Shown here one piece after another: positions 7,816 through 16,417 of a DNA stretch of 64,000 nt (the first letter of the stretch is position 1; each line of letters starts with the position of its first letter). The notes beneath the pieces are model-generated. The model had not been told where the DNA came from, searched no databases, and saw only the letters and a program-made list of their open reading frames with translations. Source of the stretch: Microbispora hainanensis (GTDB lineage: Bacteria > Actinomycetota > Actinomycetes > Streptosporangiales > Streptosporangiaceae); assembly GCF_036186745.1 (NCBI RefSeq), contig NZ_CP108086.1, positions 4,774,001 through 4,838,000 on the forward strand. The letters run 5' to 3'. Both the position numbers and the translations under genes were made by a program.

Positions 7816-8526
7816 TCAGCCCTGCTCGGCCTCGCCGGTGACCTGCTCGGCCGCCTCCTCGGGCGACTGCTCCAGGTCCTGGTCGGCCTGGGCCTGCGCG
7901 GAGGCCTTGTCGAGCCGCACCCAGCTCGTGATGCTCTCGATCGCGAACAGCACGAGCAGGTACGCCGTGAGGACGGCCGCCACGGGGGTCAGCCATCCGG
8001 CGGCGGCGGCCACGCCCAGGACCAGCAGCCGGACCTCCCAGCCCAGCCCGGCCTGGTAGAGCCAGGCGGGGGGCCAGATCCCCTGCCGGGTGCGATAGAC
8101 GGTGTCGTACGTGTGGTAGCCGATCACGTAGAGCAGCACGAACAGCAGCCACTTGGGCGTGTCCTCGGCCAGCCCGAGCACGATGATCGTCATGAACTCG
8201 GCCGCCCGCAGCAGCGGGGGAGTGAGCCAGTCGAAGCGGCCCAGGTGGTCGCGTCCGGCGGTGGGCAGGACCAGCACGAGCAGCACGGCGACGGGCACGA
8301 TCAGGATCGGGCCGTCGGTGAGCGAACCGGCGACGGTCAGCGCCACGATCGCGATCAGCGCCACCACGGTCGCGGGCACGGGCGGCAGCAGCCGGCCCAG
8401 GGAGCCCTTCAGCGCGGTGGCGAGCGGGCCGTCGTCGCGGTAGGCGAGCAGGCGCGCGGTCTGGATGCGGCGGCGCTCCTCGTCCGGGTCGGGAAGCGGC
8501 GTGGTGACCTGCGGCTGAGTGATCAT
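7816..8526 (-). CDS. DUF5941 membrane protein, partner of the CDP-alcohol phosphotransferase
   Basis: Polytopic membrane protein of 236 residues. Hydrophobic segments include VVALIAIVALTVAG, ILIVPVAVLLVLVLP and the stretch around LLFVLLYVIGYHTYDTVY, and the C-terminal tail is rich in Glu and Gln. It matches what I know of the DUF5941 family, encoded next to or fused with CDP-alcohol phosphatidyltransferases in actinomycetes. The ATG at 8526 overlaps the upstream stop (ATGA), so it is translationally coupled to the phosphotransferase. A joint role in making or handling an unidentified phospholipid or phosphodiester is inferred from this coupling only. Confidence 0.82.
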   Translation of the reverse strand: MITQPQVTTPLPDPDEERRRIQTARLLAYRDDGPLATALKGSLGRLLPPVPATVVALIAIVALTVAGSLTDGPILIVPVAVLLVLVLPTAGRDHLGRFDWLTPPLLRAAEFMTIIVLGLAEDTPKWLLFVLLYVIGYHTYDTVYRTRQGIWPPAWLYQAGLGWEVRLLVLGVAAAAGWLTPVAAVLTAYLLVLFAIESITSWVRLDKASAQAQADQDLEQSPEEAAEQVTGEAEQG

Positions 8527-10130
8527 GCGAGCGACCTCAGGAGACGTCCGGTGAGGGTGTAGGTGGCCGCGACGCCGCCCCAGACGATCAGCGTGAGGAA
8601 CGTCACCCGGGGGTTGAAGAACGCGGCGGTGATCGCGATCGCGGCGAAACGCTCGCCGATCGGGAACACGATCATCTTGCGGGCCCAGTGGACCGGGCGG
8701 AACTTGCCGGCGTTGGTCCAGAGCTTCAGCAGCCCGCGCACGCCGGTGTTCCGGCTCGCCCGGCGCTCCTCCAGCGCCTCCCGCAGCGGCCGGTCGTCGG
8801 CGACCGTCAGGTCCAGCGTGGGCAGCGGTATGGGCGCCTTGCGCCGGTTGGCCGCACCGAACGAGAAGTCCAGCAGGTGCTTGACCGACTGGAGGGCGAT
8901 CGCGACCAGCGCCAGCGTCCAGACGCCCTCGCCGTCGCCGAACTGCCCGGACACCGTCGCGCCGACCGCGAGGCCGACGAAGACGGCGTACTCCTTGAAC
9001 CGGTCGAAGGTGGCGTCGAGCCAGGCGCCGAGCACGCCGAACTTGCGCGCGTAGCGGGCGAGCTGGCCGTCCACGCAGTCGAAGACGAACGCGAAGTAGA
9101 TGAGCAGCGCGCCGGCCACCGCTCCCCAGCGGGTGCCGGTGGAGAACGCGCCTGCCGACAGCAGGCCGAGGGCGATCGAGATCAGCGTCACCTGGTTGGG
9201 CGTGAGCCCCCGGCGGGCCGCCCAGCGGGCGATGAAGCGCGAGTAGGTGCTGACGAAGAACGTGGTGAAGAAGCCGTCGGCGCCCTTCACGGCGTTGTTC
9301 AGCCGGGCCCGGTCCTCGTTGTACTCCGCCATCTCCGCCTGCGCCTCGTCGGCTTCGGCCTGGCTGCGGATGCGGCGGAAGAACAGGTCGCGGCGGCCCC
9401 GCCGGCCCACCGACACGCCCCGCCGGACCAGGCCGAGCGTGAGAAGCTCGGTCACGTCGTCCTCGGGGCCGAACAGGTGGGCCATGTCCGCGAGCTCGCG
9501 GGCGACCTCGGCGAGGGTCTGCAGGTGCCGCTGGTGGAGGTGGAGCGGCCCGAGCAGCACCGCGTTGGGCCGTGTCACCGCGTGGTAGGCGGTGCCGACC
9601 GAGACGATGCGGCTGCGGCCGATGCGGGTGCGCATGGGCAGCCCTTCGACGACCGTCTGGCCGATCTCGGGCTCCGCCTCCTCGATCGGGACGAGTTCGG
9701 TCTCCTGGGCGTTCTCGTCCTGCTCGTCCCCCTCCTCGCGCTGCTCCCGAGCGACCAGCGCGAGCGCGCCGCGCTTGGCCTTGGTGATCTGGTAGATCAG
9801 CTCGTCGTGGATCAGCGAGTCGGCCGGCAGGATCAGCAGGTTGTCCTCGGCGCCCTCGACCGCGTCGGCCAGCGCACGCAGGTCGCCTGCGATGTCGGGG
9901 CTCTCCACCACGCGGCCGTACGGCCTGCGGTAGGCGGCGGCGTCCCCCGGGCGGGCGATCGTTGTCGGCTCCGGGTCCAGCGCGGCGGCCTGCGCGAGCA
10001 GCCTGTCGTACGCGGTGGGGGCCCCGGGCAGCGATTTCAGCGTGATGGCCGCGGGCAGGGCGGGCTGACCGCCGAGCGGCGGGGGACTGATCGGGCCGGG
10101 CGGGGCGCCCAGCAGGACCACGCGGGTCAT
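8523..10130 (-). CDS. CDP-alcohol phosphatidyltransferase with N-terminal nucleotidyltransferase-like region
   Basis: Protein of 535 residues. The second half carries the complete catalytic signature D-x2-DG-x2-AR-x8-G-x3-D-x3-D, seen as DCVDGQLARYARKFGVLG followed by AWLDATFD, within a multi-helix membrane domain; the enzyme should transfer a phospho-alcohol from a CDP carrier. The first 200-250 residues look like a sugar-nucleotidyltransferase fold (ILPADSLIHDELIYQITK) but lack a recognisable GXGXRL-type nucleotide loop, so that half may be inactive. The layout recalls bifunctional IPCT-DIPPS enzymes that make di-inositol phosphate, but the actual product is unknown. It precedes and overlaps the DUF5941 gene. 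Confidence 0.87.
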   Translation of the reverse strand: MTRVVLLGAPPGPISPPPLGGQPALPAAITLKSLPGAPTAYDRLLAQAAALDPEPTTIARPGDAAAYRRPYGRVVESPDIAGDLRALADAVEGAEDNLLILPADSLIHDELIYQITKAKRGALALVAREQREEGDEQDENAQETELVPIEEAEPEIGQTVVEGLPMRTRIGRSRIVSVGTAYHAVTRPNAVLLGPLHLHQRHLQTLAEVARELADMAHLFGPEDDVTELLTLGLVRRGVSVGRRGRRDLFFRRIRSQAEADEAQAEMAEYNEDRARLNNAVKGADGFFTTFFVSTYSRFIARWAARRGLTPNQVTLISIALGLLSAGAFSTGTRWGAVAGALLIYFAFVFDCVDGQLARYARKFGVLGAWLDATFDRFKEYAVFVGLAVGATVSGQFGDGEGVWTLALVAIALQSVKHLLDFSFGAANRRKAPIPLPTLDLTVADDRPLREALEERRASRNTGVRGLLKLWTNAGKFRPVHWARKMIVFPIGERFAAIAITAAFFNPRVTFLTLIVWGGVAATYTLTGRLLRSLA

Positions 10131-10218
10131 GGCAACCTTTCACGCAACGGGGGGAGATCAGGCCCTCAGGCTTGACCGGCGCGGGGAAGTCCGCCGGAAC
10201 CCAAAGCTTAGTGACCTT

Positions 10219-10231
10219 TCGGTTGAACCGA
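10219..10231. promoter_or_regulatory. Palindrome in the pgsA-like / recO divergent spacer
   Basis: TCGGTTGAACCGA is a perfect 13-bp palindrome with a single central base. It lies in the 266-bp spacer between the phosphotransferase gene (start 10130, minus) and recO (start 10397, plus). No local regulator is an obvious partner. Confidence 0.4.
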
Positions 10232-10396
10232 TGCACCCCAGGTTTACCGTACGGCCCCTGGATGTACAGCTTGGGACGGGTTCGTCACAGGGCATCGTCG
10301 CCGGATCATTACCGAATTTTCACCGTTCGTGCGCCTCAACGGGGCGAATGCCCGACTGACGGGGCGGGCGCCCGCGCTCACCCATACGATGGCGGG

Positions 10397-11161
10397 GTGA
10401 GCCTCTACCGGGACGAGGGCGTCGTGCTGCGCACCCAGAAGCTGGGTGAGGCCGACCGCATCATCACCATCCTCACCCGGCGCACCGGCAAGGTCCGCGG
10501 CGTGGCCAAGGGCGTGCGCAGGACCAAGTCGCGCTTCGGCGCGCGGCTGGAGCCGTTCTCCCACGTCGACCTGCAGCTCCACAGCGGCAGGTCGCTCGAC
10601 GTGATCACCCAGGTCGAGACCCTGCACCCGTACGGCGAGGCGATCGTGGCCGACTACGCCAGATACACCGCGGGGACCGCGATGCTGGAGACGGCCGACC
10701 GGCTGACGGTGGGGGAGAAGGAGCCGGCGCTGCGCCAGTTCCTGCTGCTGGTCGGCGGGCTGCGCACGCTCGCCGAGGGCGGCCACGAGGCCCGGCTGGT
10801 GCTCGACGCGTTCTTCCTGCGCTCGCTGGCCGTCGCGGGCTACGCGCCCGCCCTGTCGGAGTGCGCGCGGTGCGGCGCTGAGGCCGTGCGCGCCTTCGCG
10901 ATCGTCGCCGGTGGTGTGGTGTGCGGCGCGTGCCGCCCGGCCGGCGCCGCCGTACCCGCCGCGGAGACGATCGCGCTGATGATCGCCCTGCTGCGCGGCG
11001 ACTGGGCGGCGGCCGACGCCTCCGAGGCCCGGCACCGCACCGAGTGCAGCGGCCTGGTCGCCGCCTACCTGCAGTGGCACCTGGAGCACGGCATCCGCTC
11101 CCTGCGTCATGTGGAGAGGGAGTGGCCTCAGGCGACCGCAAGCGAAGTGCGGATCATTTGA
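10397..11161 (+). CDS. recO: DNA repair protein RecO
   Basis: Mediator that loads RecA at SSB-coated gaps in the RecFOR pathway. Protein of 254 residues with an N-terminal OB fold (LYRDEGVVLRTQKLGEADRI, ILTRRTGKVRGVAKGVRR) and a helical C-terminal domain with a four-cysteine zinc site (CARCG ... CGAC). GTG 10397 lies 6 nt after TACGAT (10385-10390), so it is probably leaderless. The last eight or nine codons and the stop are supplied by one copy of a dispersed repeat found again 79 bp downstream, so the C-terminus is probably a recent replacement. It is followed by uppS, the usual actinomycete order. Confidence 0.95.
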   Translation: MSLYRDEGVVLRTQKLGEADRIITILTRRTGKVRGVAKGVRRTKSRFGARLEPFSHVDLQLHSGRSLDVITQVETLHPYGEAIVADYARYTAGTAMLETADRLTVGEKEPALRQFLLLVGGLRTLAEGGHEARLVLDAFFLRSLAVAGYAPALSECARCGAEAVRAFAIVAGGVVCGACRPAGAAVPAAETIALMIALLRGDWAAADASEARHRTECSGLVAAYLQWHLEHGIRSLRHVEREWPQATASEVRII

Positions 11162-11240
11162 CCTGGCACTCCGGGGGTCCGGGGGGCGTGCCCCGGTTTG
11201 GCGCTGCCAGGTGACCGCAAGCGAAGCGAGGATCGTCTGA
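11132..11240 (+). repeat. Two copies of an interspersed element at the recO 3' end
   Basis: Copies at 11132-11161 and 11211-11240 match at 25 of 30 positions; both contain GACCGCAAGCGAAG and end in TGA. Similarity continues into a following G-rich part (GGGGGTCCGGGGGGCG and GGGGGTCTGGGGGGTCG). The period is 79 bp. I recall similar GACCGCAAGCGAAGCGAGGATC elements scattered in related genomes; copy number here cannot be checked. The first copy overlaps recO coding sequence. Confidence 0.8.
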
Positions 11241-11346
11241 GCGGCCCTCACGGGGGTCTGGGGGGTCGTCCAAAACGCACAGAATCCGCACGGGATCCAC
11301 ACCTCTCGCGAGCGTGGGACCGGCCCGGACGCAATACCCTCGGTAC

Positions 11347-12144
11347 ATGGTCCGTCCTCCCACTCCGCATCCGTCCGGTGCCACCCCGCCTGCCATTCCC
11401 CGCGACCTGCTGCCGCGCCACGTGGCGATCGTCATGGACGGCAACGGCCGATGGGCCAAGGCGCGCGGGCTGCCCAGGACCGAGGGGCACAAGATGGGCG
11501 AGTCGTCGCTGTTCGACGTCATCGAGGGCGCTATCGAGATCGGCATCCCCTACCTGTCGGCGTACGCCTTCTCCACGGAGAACTGGAGGCGCTCGCCCGA
11601 CGAGGTGCGCTTTCTCATGGGGTTCAACCGCGACGTCATCCGCCGCCGCCGCGACCAGCTCAACGCGATGGGCGTACGGGTCCGCTGGGCCGGGCGTCCC
11701 GGGCGGCTCTGGAAGAGCGTGATCAAGGAGCTGGAGGACGCCGAGCGGATGACGGTCGGCAACAGCACGCTGACCCTCCAGTTCTGCGTGAACTACGGCG
11801 GTCGCGCGGAGATCGTGGACGCCGCCGTGCGGCTGGCCCAGGACATCGCCGCGGGCAGGGTCAAGGCCGACAAGGTCTCGGAGAAGACCTTCGCCCGCTA
11901 TCTGGACGAGCCGGAGATCCCTGACGTGGATCTGTTCCTGCGCTCGTCCGGCGAGCAGCGCACGTCCAACTTCCTGCTCTGGCAGTCCGCGTACGCCGAG
12001 ATGGTCTTCCTCAACCAGCTGTGGCCCGACTTCGACCGGCGCGACCTGTGGCAGGCGTGCGAGATCTACGCCAAGCGCGACCGCAGGTATGGCGGGGCCA
12101 TGCCGAACGAGACGGCCGCGAACTCCGGCGCCGCGCGCGGCTGA
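11347..12144 (+). CDS. uppS: Isoprenyl (undecaprenyl/decaprenyl) diphosphate synthase
   Basis: cis-Prenyltransferase that makes the C50/C55 lipid carrier for peptidoglycan and other wall polymers from isopentenyl diphosphate. Protein of 265 residues with all family motifs: [16 protein letters not shown] (catalytic Asp and diphosphate-binding Arg), [17 protein letters not shown], the late [20 protein letters not shown], and [18 protein letters not shown] 11347 is 6 nt beyond TACCCT (11335-11340) with no ribosome site, so a leaderless start is likely. An in-frame ATG 33 bp upstream is less likely. Follows recO. Confidence 0.96.
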   Translation: MVRPPTPHPSGATPPAIPRDLLPRHVAIVMDGNGRWAKARGLPRTEGHKMGESSLFDVIEGAIEIGIPYLSAYAFSTENWRRSPDEVRFLMGFNRDVIRRRRDQLNAMGVRVRWAGRPGRLWKSVIKELEDAERMTVGNSTLTLQFCVNYGGRAEIVDAAVRLAQDIAAGRVKADKVSEKTFARYLDEPEIPDVDLFLRSSGEQRTSNFLLWQSAYAEMVFLNQLWPDFDRRDLWQACEIYAKRDRRYGGAMPNETAANSGAARG

Positions 12145-12179
12145 CGGAACGGCGCTCGAACGCGGCGGGCCCGGCGTCG

Positions 12180-12728
12180 TCAGGAGGCGTCGCGGCGGCG
12201 GGCCCGATACGCGGCGACGTGCATGCGGTTGCCGCAGGTGCGGCTGTCGCAGTAGACCCGGGAGCGGTTCCGCGACTCGTCCACGAAGACCTGGGAGCAG
12301 TCGGGCGCCGCGCACGTGCGCAGGCGATCCCGCTCGTTCTCCACGAGCACGTGGGCGAGCGCGACCCCGCAGTCGGCGGCCAGGTGCTCGGCGATCGACG
12401 AGCCCGGCGCGAAGTAGTGCACGTGGAGAGGGTGGCCGTCGTGCTCGGCGAGGTGCGGCGTGATGCGGGTGCGCTGCAGCAGCGTGTTGAGCAGGCCGAC
12501 CGCCGTCGGCTGGTCCGGCGCGGTGAACACCGCGTGGAACTCCTCGCGCAGCGCGCGGACCTCGGCGAGGTCCCGCCGGGTCACCGCTTCGACTCCGCTG
12601 ACCTCTCGCCTGCGGACGAACTCCTCGAGGTCGCCGACCTCGGCCAGCGTGTCGCGCTCGCCGGCGCCGGTGTTGATGAGGTCCACCACCGTCCCCAGCG
12701 AGTACACCATGTCATGGCTGAACGGCAC
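12180..12728 (-). CDS. CGNR zinc finger / ABATE domain protein
   Basis: Protein of 182 residues: an N-terminal ABATE-like helical region (VVDLINTGAGERDTLAEV) and a C-terminal CGNR zinc finger, CAAPDC ... RVYCDSRTCGNRMHVAAYRAR, with the four cysteines intact. Proteins of this family are assumed to be stress-related transcription regulators in actinomycetes; none of the partners here says which. GTG 12728 is chosen for the GAGGGAG site just upstream and the N-terminal VPFSHD pattern. It converges on uppS with a gap of only 35 bp. Confidence 0.88.
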   Translation of the reverse strand: MPFSHDMVYSLGTVVDLINTGAGERDTLAEVGDLEEFVRRREVSGVEAVTRRDLAEVRALREEFHAVFTAPDQPTAVGLLNTLLQRTRITPHLAEHDGHPLHVHYFAPGSSIAEHLAADCGVALAHVLVENERDRLRTCAAPDCSQVFVDESRNRSRVYCDSRTCGNRMHVAAYRARRRDAS

Positions 12729-12817
12729 GCCATCTCCCTCTAGTCGCGGCGGGCGGGATCGTGTCCTTTGTCGCGGCGCCCGCAGCGTACCTCTCATAAG
12801 GCCCGCGTGGGACGGGG

Positions 12818-13225
12818 TCAGCCCTTTCCGGCCGTCTCCGCCCGCGACGCCGCCTCCGCGCACGAGGAGCAGGTGCCGAAGACCTCCACGGTGTGCGTCA
12901 CGTTGATGAAGCCGTGCTCGGCCCCCACGACCTCGGCCCAGCGCTCGACGTCCGGCCCGGCCACCTCGACCGTACGCCCGCAGTCCCGGCACACCAGGTG
13001 ATGGTGGTGAGAGTCGGTCTGGCACGCCCGGTAGACCGACTCGCCCTCGTCGGTGCGCAGCACGTCGACCCGGCCGGCGTCGGAGAGCGACTGGAGCGCC
13101 CGGTAGACGGTCGTCAGGCCGATCTTCGAGCCGATCGCACGCATCTCGGCGAACACGTCCTGCGCGCTGCGGAACCCCCGGCTCTGCCGGAGGATCTCGT
13201 GAACGGCGTCACGGCTCTTCGTCAT
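12818..13225 (-). CDS. zur: Fur family metalloregulator, zinc-type (Zur)
   Basis: Protein of 135 residues with the Fur-family winged helix (FRSAQDVFAEMRAIGSKIGLTTVYRALQSL), the metal-site cluster DSHHHHLVCRDCG and a second cysteine pair CSSC near the end, together forming the structural zinc site (CxxC plus CxxC). Short length and position between uppS and glyS fit actinomycete Zur, which represses zinc uptake and alternative ribosomal proteins when zinc is ample. Zur rather than Fur is inferred from neighbourhood. ATG 13225 has an AGGAG site. No Zur box was recognised in the immediate upstream region. Confidence 0.88.
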   Translation of the reverse strand: MTKSRDAVHEILRQSRGFRSAQDVFAEMRAIGSKIGLTTVYRALQSLSDAGRVDVLRTDEGESVYRACQTDSHHHHLVCRDCGRTVEVAGPDVERWAEVVGAEHGFINVTHTVEVFGTCSSCAEAASRAETAGKG

Positions 13226-13280
13226 CAGGACTCCTGTGTACGGCTTCGCCCTACGACCTACCAGGTTAGGCCGGTTCGCG

Positions 13281-13703
13281 TCAGATCAGGCCGAAACGGG
13301 TGGCGGCGAGGAGGACCAGGAACGTCGCCACCGCCACGCGCAGCAGCCGGCCCACCGGACGCAGCGAGGGCCAGGACAGGTAGGCCAGCCAGACGATGAA
13401 CGCGAGCACCGGAAGCACGGCCACCCCGCCACGCCAGTCGGCCACCACCAGCCCGGCGATCAGCAGGGCCACCATGACCAGAGGGACCACCCAGCGGGGC
13501 TGCTGGAACAGGAAGACCAGCGGCGCGGCGCTCCTGCGCTCGACCTCCGCGCGCAGCCCGGTGGCGCCGGGCGTGAAGAACTGCTCGCCCTGCGGCAGCG
13601 GCCGCCGCATGCGAGGGGGCGCCGCGTTCTCCCGGGCGGGGGCCTTCCTCGCCAGGGGATGGGCCGGCACCTGACGGCGCGGCGGTTCGGTTTCGCTTCC
13701 CAC
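13281..13703 (-). CDS. Small membrane protein, DUF6703-like
   Basis: Protein of 140 residues with a hydrophilic Pro/Arg-rich N-terminal half and two or three membrane helices in the second half (VVPLVMVALLIAGLVVADW, VAVLPVLAFIVWLAYLSW, LLRVAVATFLVLLAATRFGL). It resembles the conserved membrane protein found beside zur in Streptomyces relatives; function unknown. GTG 13703 is preferred over ATG 13724 because TAGGCT (13711-13716) lies 7 nt before it, the leaderless pattern seen elsewhere here. Confidence 0.75.
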   Translation of the reverse strand: MGSETEPPRRQVPAHPLARKAPARENAAPPRMRRPLPQGEQFFTPGATGLRAEVERRSAAPLVFLFQQPRWVVPLVMVALLIAGLVVADWRGGVAVLPVLAFIVWLAYLSWPSLRPVGRLLRVAVATFLVLLAATRFGLI

Positions 13704-13807
13704 GTGTTCGAGCCTAGTGCGCATCGGCCCCGTCGTGGCCCTGTCGCCGGCTATGCCGCTCCGGCCGGGGCCGCCCCCTCCCCGGCGGGCCGTACGAGAG
13801 GGGTGGC

Positions 13808-14137
13808 ATGCTGGGCGGCATGCTCGCCGTGATCCGTTATTCGGTGCCGGGCGCCCGCGCCGACGAGTTCGCCGCCCAGGCGCGCGACATCCTCGACCTG
13901 CTGGCCGCGCAGCCTGGATACCTGCGCGGGCAGATCGGCAGGTCGGTGGACGAGCCGGCCCTGTGGGCCGTGGTCAGCGAGTGGGAGGGCGCGGGCTACT
14001 ACCGGCGTGCCCTGTCCGCGGCCCGCATGGTGATGTATCCCCTGATGACCCTTATGATCAACGAGCCCGGCGCCTTCGAAAGCGTCTACACGCTGCCGGG
14101 CGAGGGGGCGAGCGCCGGGACCGTGGGCAAGGCTTGA
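13808..14137 (+). CDS. Antibiotic biosynthesis monooxygenase (ABM) family protein
   Basis: Protein of 109 residues with the ferredoxin-like ABM pattern: MLAVIRYSVPGARADEFAAQARDILDLLAAQPGYLRGQIGRS and later ALWAVVSEWEGAGYYRRALS. In Streptomyces genomes a similar small ABM protein precedes glyS. These proteins often act on quinones or haem, but many have no known substrate. ATG 13808 follows GAGGGG; an in-frame ATG at 13820 is also possible. It lies 165 bp upstream of glyS on the same strand. Confidence 0.82.
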   Translation: MLGGMLAVIRYSVPGARADEFAAQARDILDLLAAQPGYLRGQIGRSVDEPALWAVVSEWEGAGYYRRALSAARMVMYPLMTLMINEPGAFESVYTLPGEGASAGTVGKA

Positions 14138-14302
14138 GCGCGGGGGCGCCGGATTCCCCTAAGCTTGAGCACGGATCCTGGCAGGTGGCCGGACGTCCCG
14201 CAGCCGCGACACGGCGGCCGGGCCGGCCCGCCCGCTTCAGCGAAGCATCGCGCCGCTGACCCCGATCTCAACGCCGACACCCAGCCGGATGGAGTTCCAC
14301 TG

Positions 14303-15688
14303 ATGGCACGTCGCACCGACGTCTTGGAAACGATCGTCAGCCTCGCCAAACGCCGCGGGCTCGTCTTCCCGTCGAGCGAGATCTACGGAGGCCTGCGGGC
14401 GTCCTGGGACTACGGCCCTCTCGGTGTCGAGCTCAAGAACAACGTGAAGCGCGAGTGGTGGAAGGCCATGGTGCAGGGCCGCGACGACGTCGTCGGCCTC
14501 GACTCCTGCGTCATCCTCGCCCGTGAGGTCTGGCAGGCCAGCGGTCACGTCGAGACCTTCACCGACCCGCTCACCGAGTGCCAGTCGTGCCACAAGCGCT
14601 ACCGCGCCGACCACCTCATCGAGGCGTACGAGGCCAAGCACGGCAGCGAGCCGGCGGGCGGCCTGGCCGACATCACCTGCCCCAACTGCGGAAACAAGGG
14701 CGCCTTCACCCAGCCCAAGCAGTTCAGCGGCCTGCTGAAGACCTTCCTCGGCCCGGTGGAGGACGAGTCGGGCCTGGCGTACCTGCGGCCGGAGACCGCC
14801 CAGGGCATCTTCATCAACTACCTGAACGTCCAGCAGTCGGCCCGCAAGAAGATCCCGTTCGGTATCGGCCAGATCGGCAAGTCGTTCCGCAACGAGATCA
14901 CCCCGGGCAACTTCATCTTCCGCACCCGTGAGTTCGAGCAGATGGAGATGGAGTTCTTCGTCAAGCCCGGCACGGACGAGGAGTGGCACCAGTACTGGAT
15001 CGACGAGCGCCTGCGCTGGTACGTCGACCTCGGTATCAACAAGGACAACCTCCGGCTCTACGAGCACCCGAAGGAGAAGCTGTCCCACTACTCGAAGCGG
15101 ACCGTGGACATCGAGTATCGCTTCAACTTCGCCGGCGGCGAGTGGGGCGAGCTTGAAGGCATCGCCAACCGCACCGACTTCGACCTCACCGCGCACGGCA
15201 AGGCGTCCGGCACCGACCTGTCGTTCTTCGAGCAGGAGTCGGGCGAGCGCTACGTGCCGTACGTCATCGAGCCGGCGGCCGGTGTGGACCGCGCGACGCT
15301 GACCTTCCTGCTCGACGCCTACACGGTCGACGAGGCGCCCAACGCCAAGGGCGTCATGGAGGAGCGGACCGTGATGCGCCTCGACCACCGGCTCGCCCCG
15401 GTCAAGGTCGCGGTGCTGCCGCTGTCGCGCAACGCCGACCTGTCGCCGAAGGCCCGCGACCTCGCGGCCCAGCTGCGCCGCCGGTGGAACGTGGACTTCG
15501 ACGACGCGGGCGCCATCGGCCGCCGCTACCGCCGCCAGGACGAGATCGGCACGCCGTTCGCGATCACGGTCGACTTCGACACTCTTGAGGACCAGGCCGT
15601 GACGATCCGCGAGCGGGACACCATGGCCCAGCAGCGGGTCGCGCTCGACCAGGTCGAGTCGTACCTGCGTCAGCACCTCAACGACTAG
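14303..15688 (+). CDS. glyS: Glycine--tRNA ligase
   Basis: Class II aminoacyl-tRNA synthetase of 461 residues, the homodimeric (alpha2) type of actinobacteria. Motif 1 region near [18 protein letters not shown], motif 2 [25 protein letters not shown], motif 3 near [18 protein letters not shown], then an anticodon-binding domain to the end ([11 protein letters not shown]). A zinc insertion with CQSCH and CPNCG is present between residues about 90 and 140. ATG 14303 follows GGAG at 9 nt. A strong terminator follows directly. I saw no T-box leader in the 165 bp upstream. Confidence 0.97.
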   Translation: MARRTDVLETIVSLAKRRGLVFPSSEIYGGLRASWDYGPLGVELKNNVKREWWKAMVQGRDDVVGLDSCVILAREVWQASGHVETFTDPLTECQSCHKRYRADHLIEAYEAKHGSEPAGGLADITCPNCGNKGAFTQPKQFSGLLKTFLGPVEDESGLAYLRPETAQGIFINYLNVQQSARKKIPFGIGQIGKSFRNEITPGNFIFRTREFEQMEMEFFVKPGTDEEWHQYWIDERLRWYVDLGINKDNLRLYEHPKEKLSHYSKRTVDIEYRFNFAGGEWGELEGIANRTDFDLTAHGKASGTDLSFFEQESGERYVPYVIEPAAGVDRATLTFLLDAYTVDEAPNAKGVMEERTVMRLDHRLAPVKVAVLPLSRNADLSPKARDLAAQLRRRWNVDFDDAGAIGRRYRRQDEIGTPFAITVDFDTLEDQAVTIRERDTMAQQRVALDQVESYLRQHLND

Positions 15689-15699
15689 ATCACCACGAC

Positions 15700-15735
15700 A
15701 AGGCGCCTGCCCGGAAATCCCCGGACAGGCGCCTT
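15700..15735 (+). terminator. Intrinsic terminator of glyS
   Basis: AAGGCGCCTGCCCGG pairs with CCGGACAGGCGCCTT (14 of 15 pairs) around a 6-nt loop; the right arm runs into a short T-containing tail. It starts 12 nt after the glyS stop codon. Confidence 0.88.
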
Positions 15736-15887
15736 TCGTCATTGATCGGTGAGTGGTGCGATCGGTTGATCGCCGGTTCGCCGTTGTGGTCGACGGACGG
15801 CTCATCGGCCCGAGAAGATCCTGCGCGGCACGCCGGCGTCGGCGAGGATGGGTGCCGTCTGTGCAGAGCGACCAGGGAGCCGACGCG

Positions 15888-16229
15888 ATGGCGAAATACC
15901 TGATCTCGTTTCCGAGTGCCGCCATGGCCCTTTCCGGCGAGGAGCTGCAGGCGGCCGCGACCGCGGCGCACGCCGTCGTGCAGGAGGCGAAGGACGCCGG
16001 TGTCTGGGTGTTCGGCGGCGGCATCGACGAGAGCGTTCCGCCCGTCATGGTGGACGGGGACGGGACCGTGACCGAGGGCACCTACCCGCAGACGCGGCGG
16101 CTCGAAGGCGGCTACAGCATCCTGGAGCTGCCGTCCCGCGAGGCGGCGCTGGAGTGGGCCGCGAAGATGGCGGTCGCGTGCCGGTGCGCGCAGGAGGTCC
16201 GCGCGTTCCAGTACGACCCCGCCGTCTGA
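15888..16229 (+). CDS. YCII-related domain protein
   Basis: Protein of 113 residues with the YciI/DGPF fold: MAKYLISFPSAAM start, the central VFGGGIDES, and ETT-like segments EGTYPQTRRLEGGYSILELPSREAALEWAAKMA. Members often accompany ECF sigma factors in actinomycetes but none is adjacent here. Function unknown; YciI-type proteins have weak hydrolase or dehydrochlorinase activity in some cases. ATG 15888 follows AGGGAG. Confidence 0.85.
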   Translation: MAKYLISFPSAAMALSGEELQAAATAAHAVVQEAKDAGVWVFGGGIDESVPPVMVDGDGTVTEGTYPQTRRLEGGYSILELPSREAALEWAAKMAVACRCAQEVRAFQYDPAV

Positions 16230-16313
16230 CGGGCCGCGGGCTCGCCGGGAACCGCTCCCGGCCTCGCGGCACGAAAGATCGCGGCTAATCGCGAGAAATA
16301 TGCTTGTAGCGTA

Positions 16314-16331
16314 ATTTCCGGCGGCGAAAAT
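16314..16331. promoter_or_regulatory. Imperfect palindrome upstream of clpP
   Basis: ATTTCCGGCGGCGAAAAT agrees with its own reverse complement at 14 of 18 positions and lies about 90 bp before the clpP start, within an A/T-richer patch (16280-16350). It is unlike the ClgR or PopR consensus as I remember them; the element is speculative. Confidence 0.25.
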
Positions 16332-16417
16332 GTGCTGAGAGTGAAATAAGCAGTCCTGTTCCGGGGTTCCGGGACTAATGTCGCGGCATAACCCGGCTAC
16401 CGGAACAGGGAGACCAG

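Noticed and set aside
14138-14302. T-box or other riboswitch upstream of glyS
   Set aside because: No T-box sequence or antiterminator structure was seen in the 165-bp spacer, which is too short for a canonical T-box plus terminator.
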